Source: Georgenia satyanarayanai
GTDB lineage: Bacteria; Actinomycetota; Actinomycetes; Actinomycetales; Actinomycetaceae
DNA: 64,000 nucleotides
Assembly: GCF_009193135.1 (NCBI RefSeq)
Contig: NZ_VUKC01000001.1
Span: forward strand, 62,001-126,000
Direction of reading: 5' to 3'
The notes beneath the pieces were generated by a model. That model saw only the letters and a program-made list of their open reading frames with translations. It was not told where the DNA came from and did no database searches. This document shows, piece after piece, positions 62,126 to 64,000 of the stretch. The translations under genes and the position numbers were made by a program. Position 1 is the stretch's first letter. The number at the start of each line of letters is the position of its first letter.

Positions 62126-62595
62126 TGCCGCGCAAGGGCCCCGCACCCGTACGGCCGCTCGTCGTCGACCCCGTCTACGGGTCGCCGACCGTCACCCAGC
62201 TCGTCAACCGCATCCTGCAGGACGGCAAGAAGTCGACCGCCGAGCGGATCGTCTACGACGCCCTCGAGGGTGTGCGCGAGAAGACCGACAGCGACCCCGC
62301 CGTCGTCCTCAAGCGTGCGCTCGAGAACGTGCGACCGTCCCTCGAGGTACGTTCGCGCCGCGTCGGTGGCGCCACCTACCAGGTGCCCGTCGAGGTGCGC
62401 CCCTCCCGCCAGACCACGCTGGCGCTCCGGTGGCTCGTCGACTACGCCCGGGCGCGTCGCGAGAAGACGATGACCGAGCGCCTCATGAACGAGATCCTCG
62501 ACGCCTCCAACGGTCTCGGTGCCGCGGTCAAGCGCCGCGAGGACACCCACAAGATGGCCGAGTCCAACCGGGCCTTCGCGCACTACCGCTGGTAG
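62125..62595 (+). CDS. rpsG: Ribosomal protein uS7
   Basis: A 156-residue 30S head protein and the usual operon repressor of the str operon. [20 protein letters not shown] at the start and [23 protein letters not shown] are conserved. AAGGAGAAGAAG before the ATG acts as ribosome binding site inside rpsL. Confidence 0.97.
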   Translation: MPRKGPAPVRPLVVDPVYGSPTVTQLVNRILQDGKKSTAERIVYDALEGVREKTDSDPAVVLKRALENVRPSLEVRSRRVGGATYQVPVEVRPSRQTTLALRWLVDYARARREKTMTERLMNEILDASNGLGAAVKRREDTHKMAESNRAFAHYRW

Positions 62596-62641
62596 TTCGT
62601 CGCCCTGCCGCCCTGCACGAATCGACTGAAGAGAGTCTCCT

Positions 62642-64000
<1,359 letters not shown>

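Overview
This is a very G+C-rich stretch of an actinomycete chromosome. The markers are GTG and TTG starts with ATGA-type gene overlaps, a full menaquinone and complex I region, the order rpmG-hadA-hadB-murB-trpW-secE-nusG-rplKAJL-rpoBC-rpsL-rpsG-fusA, and an F-type MaoC dehydratase pair. It most resembles Micrococcales of the Intrasporangiaceae/Ornithinimicrobium kind. That placement is inference from gene content and protein style, not a database result.

Positions 1-1450 hold the 3' part of menD. Positions 1434-13248 form a selenium/formate module: a small HATPase protein, a selC(tRNA-Sec)-selA-selB operon on the minus strand, divergent selD, and then a selenocysteine-containing formate dehydrogenase (fdhA with an in-frame UGA and a clear SECIS hairpin, fdhB, and an NrfD-type fdhC), a formate/nitrite channel and fdhD. 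The module carries the whole Sec decoding kit and its client enzyme, and it sits between menD and the rest of the menaquinone genes. An HtrA-like protease follows at 13393-14673.

Positions 14824-35656 are respiratory. menF and menG run leftward. menJ, nuoA-N and a long-chain polyprenyl diphosphate synthase run rightward as one long, tightly overlapping transcription unit. Quinone synthesis, quinone reduction by NADH (Nuo) and quinone reduction by formate (Fdh) are thus encoded side by side. Next come fprA, htpX, yajQ and the tRNAs Tyr, Thr and Met.

Positions 39183-49585 hold rpmG, two MaoC dehydratase subunits, an MFS transporter and murB, then an accessory block: adenosine deaminase, an APH-like kinase, two tandem paralogous small exported Pro/Ala-rich proteins, and a two-component system convergent with them. 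The promoter regions of both small proteins and of the kinase share the same TCTCAT direct-repeat architecture with 11-bp phasing. This suggests one compact, apparently undescribed signalling unit, and it is the most interesting item in the window. aspC closes the block.

Positions 49676-64000 are the conserved transcription/translation cluster: trpW, secE, nusG, rplK, rplA, rplJ with an attenuator leader, rplL, rpoB, rpoC, rpsL, rpsG and the first 453 codons of fusA. RpoB carries Asn at the position of E. coli Ser531, a residue linked to rifampicin response. A hairpin element with a 17-bp inverted repeat occurs twice (14717-14782 and 35666-35732), and base changes between the copies preserve the pairing.
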